From: Rhodoferax sp. PAMC 29310
GTDB taxonomy: Bacteria; Pseudomonadota; Gammaproteobacteria; Burkholderiales; Burkholderiaceae_C
Assembly: GCF_017948265.1 (NCBI RefSeq)
Contig: NZ_CP072852.1
Coordinates: forward strand, 4,216,001-4,280,000
Direction: 5' to 3'
DNA: 64,000 bases
Shown here: piece after piece, positions 63,531 through 64,000 of the stretch
Numbering within the stretch: the first letter of the stretch is position 1
Layout: each line of letters starts with the position of its first letter
The notes under the pieces: model-generated
What the model was told of the DNA's origin: nothing
Seen by the model: the letters and a program-made list of their open reading frames with translations, nothing else
Databases searched by the model: none
Made by a program: the position numbers and the translations under genes

Positions 63531-64000
63531 ATGAATTTTGATTCGTTAGTTGCCTCCTTTTTCTCAACTCAGCAAGCGGTTCTGCCCACCGCATTTGCGC
63601 AGTACCTAGGCCTTTACGTGGCTTGGGCGCTGGTGCTGGCGTGGGGCGCTTCGGCGCTGACTGGGCGCTGGCCGTCGCCCATCCGCTGGGGCATTGTGGG
63701 GGTGGTTGGTCTGCTGACCTTGATTTCGGGCCCTTCTTCGCCCGCTTACTGGTTTGGTCTGGCGTTTCAGACGCCCAGTGTGACGTCGGTTTTGCTAGCG
63801 GTTTGGGGTTTGTCGATTGTCGCGCGGAGTCGTTCGTCGAACGGGTCGCACGGGTGGAGCGTTTCCGGGCTTGCCGCTTGTGCGGCGGGGGCCGGTTTGG
63901 GTTGGGTACTGCTGCTGGACACCCTGGCTTGGTGGCCCTTGTCTGTCTATGCCTGGGGATTCAGTCCGGCCACGGTCTCCGGTCTCACCTTGACGCTGGC
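63531..64000 (+). CDS. multi-pass membrane protein, 3' end outside the window
   Basis: An open frame beginning MNFDSLVASFFST runs to the window end with no stop, at least 156 residues. It shows several long hydrophobic segments (LGLYVAWALVLAWGASAL, WGIVGVVGLLTLIS, VTSVLLAVWGLSIVA, GLGWVLLLDTLAWWPL). The partner of the BNR protein gene upstream is probably a membrane protein of unknown function; the family cannot be told from this part. Confidence 0.65.
   Translation, partial: MNFDSLVASFFSTQQAVLPTAFAQYLGLYVAWALVLAWGASALTGRWPSPIRWGIVGVVGLLTLISGPSSPAYWFGLAFQTPSVTSVLLAVWGLSIVARSRSSNGSHGWSVSGLAACAAGAGLGWVLLLDTLAWWPLSVYAWGFSPATVSGLTLTL

Overview
The window looks like a chromosomal segment of a betaproteobacterium, most likely a Rhodoferax/Polaromonas-like member of the Comamonadaceae. 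The reasons are the RegB/RegA-Cyo-SURF1 arrangement, the imuA/imuB/dnaE2 mutasome genes with LexA boxes, and several copies of a short intergenic repeat that I recall from this family. That assignment is inference; no rRNA or tRNA gene is present to settle it.

Layout. 0.27-11.3 kb: an ectoine/hydroxyectoine uptake and catabolism locus (TRAP permeases uehB/uehC-like, eutA, eutB, MocR regulator enuR, eutC, two nearly identical tandem eutD genes, eutE) followed by a PLP-dependent trans-sulfuration-type enzyme. 11.3-15.1 kb: sparse, with an MFS remnant, two small secreted Ala-rich proteins behind a four-unit 11-bp direct-repeat array, and a TauE/SafE permease. 15.1-20.4 kb: urate-ring catabolism (M20 hydrolase, UraD-allantoate amidohydrolase fusion, PuuE allantoinase, GntR regulator) with divergent uraH and a palindromic operator between. 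20.8-27.7 kb: terC, gabD, a CopD-like membrane protein, a Bcr/CflA efflux pump, and an MCE/Mla-type lipid transport set without an ATPase.

27.8-36.7 kb: genes for coping with DNA damage. SOS-controlled imuA-imuB is followed by a tightly overlapping run: HDAC-like deacetylase, CIA30-like protein, photolyase, DUF2256 zinc-ribbon protein, FeS-type photolyase, FAD-domain protein. 36.8-40.2 kb: SOUL heme protein, SixA-like phosphatase, a DCC-Coq7 fusion, DUF4149 protein, PNPOx-like protein. 40.9-47.8 kb: cyoABCD-surf1-regBA, all on the minus strand. 48-49.3 kb: an MHS-family transporter.

49.5-53.4 kb: a scarred region. An IS481 transposase gene, a decayed copy of the imuB 3' end, an intact IS256 element with perfect 8-bp target duplication, and a decayed copy of the 3' end of the FAD-domain photolyase relative lie in order. 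54.2-60 kb: a fused glucosylglycerol-phosphate phosphatase/synthase (compatible solute) and, divergently, dnaE2 with its own LexA box. 60.2-64 kb: a PEP-CTERM VWA protein, an acyltransferase, a sialidase-like BNR protein and the start of a multi-pass membrane protein cut by the window end.

The most notable structure is the direct-repeat arrangement imuB - photolyase operon - (14 kb) - imuB' - IS256 - photolyase', which suggests a segmental duplication collapsed by deletion. It may also be connected with dnaE2 being separated from imuAB. Next are the homogenised tandem eutD pair and the short family repeat that runs in frame through imuB and dnaE2. I found no CRISPR array, prophage or clear novel defence system.
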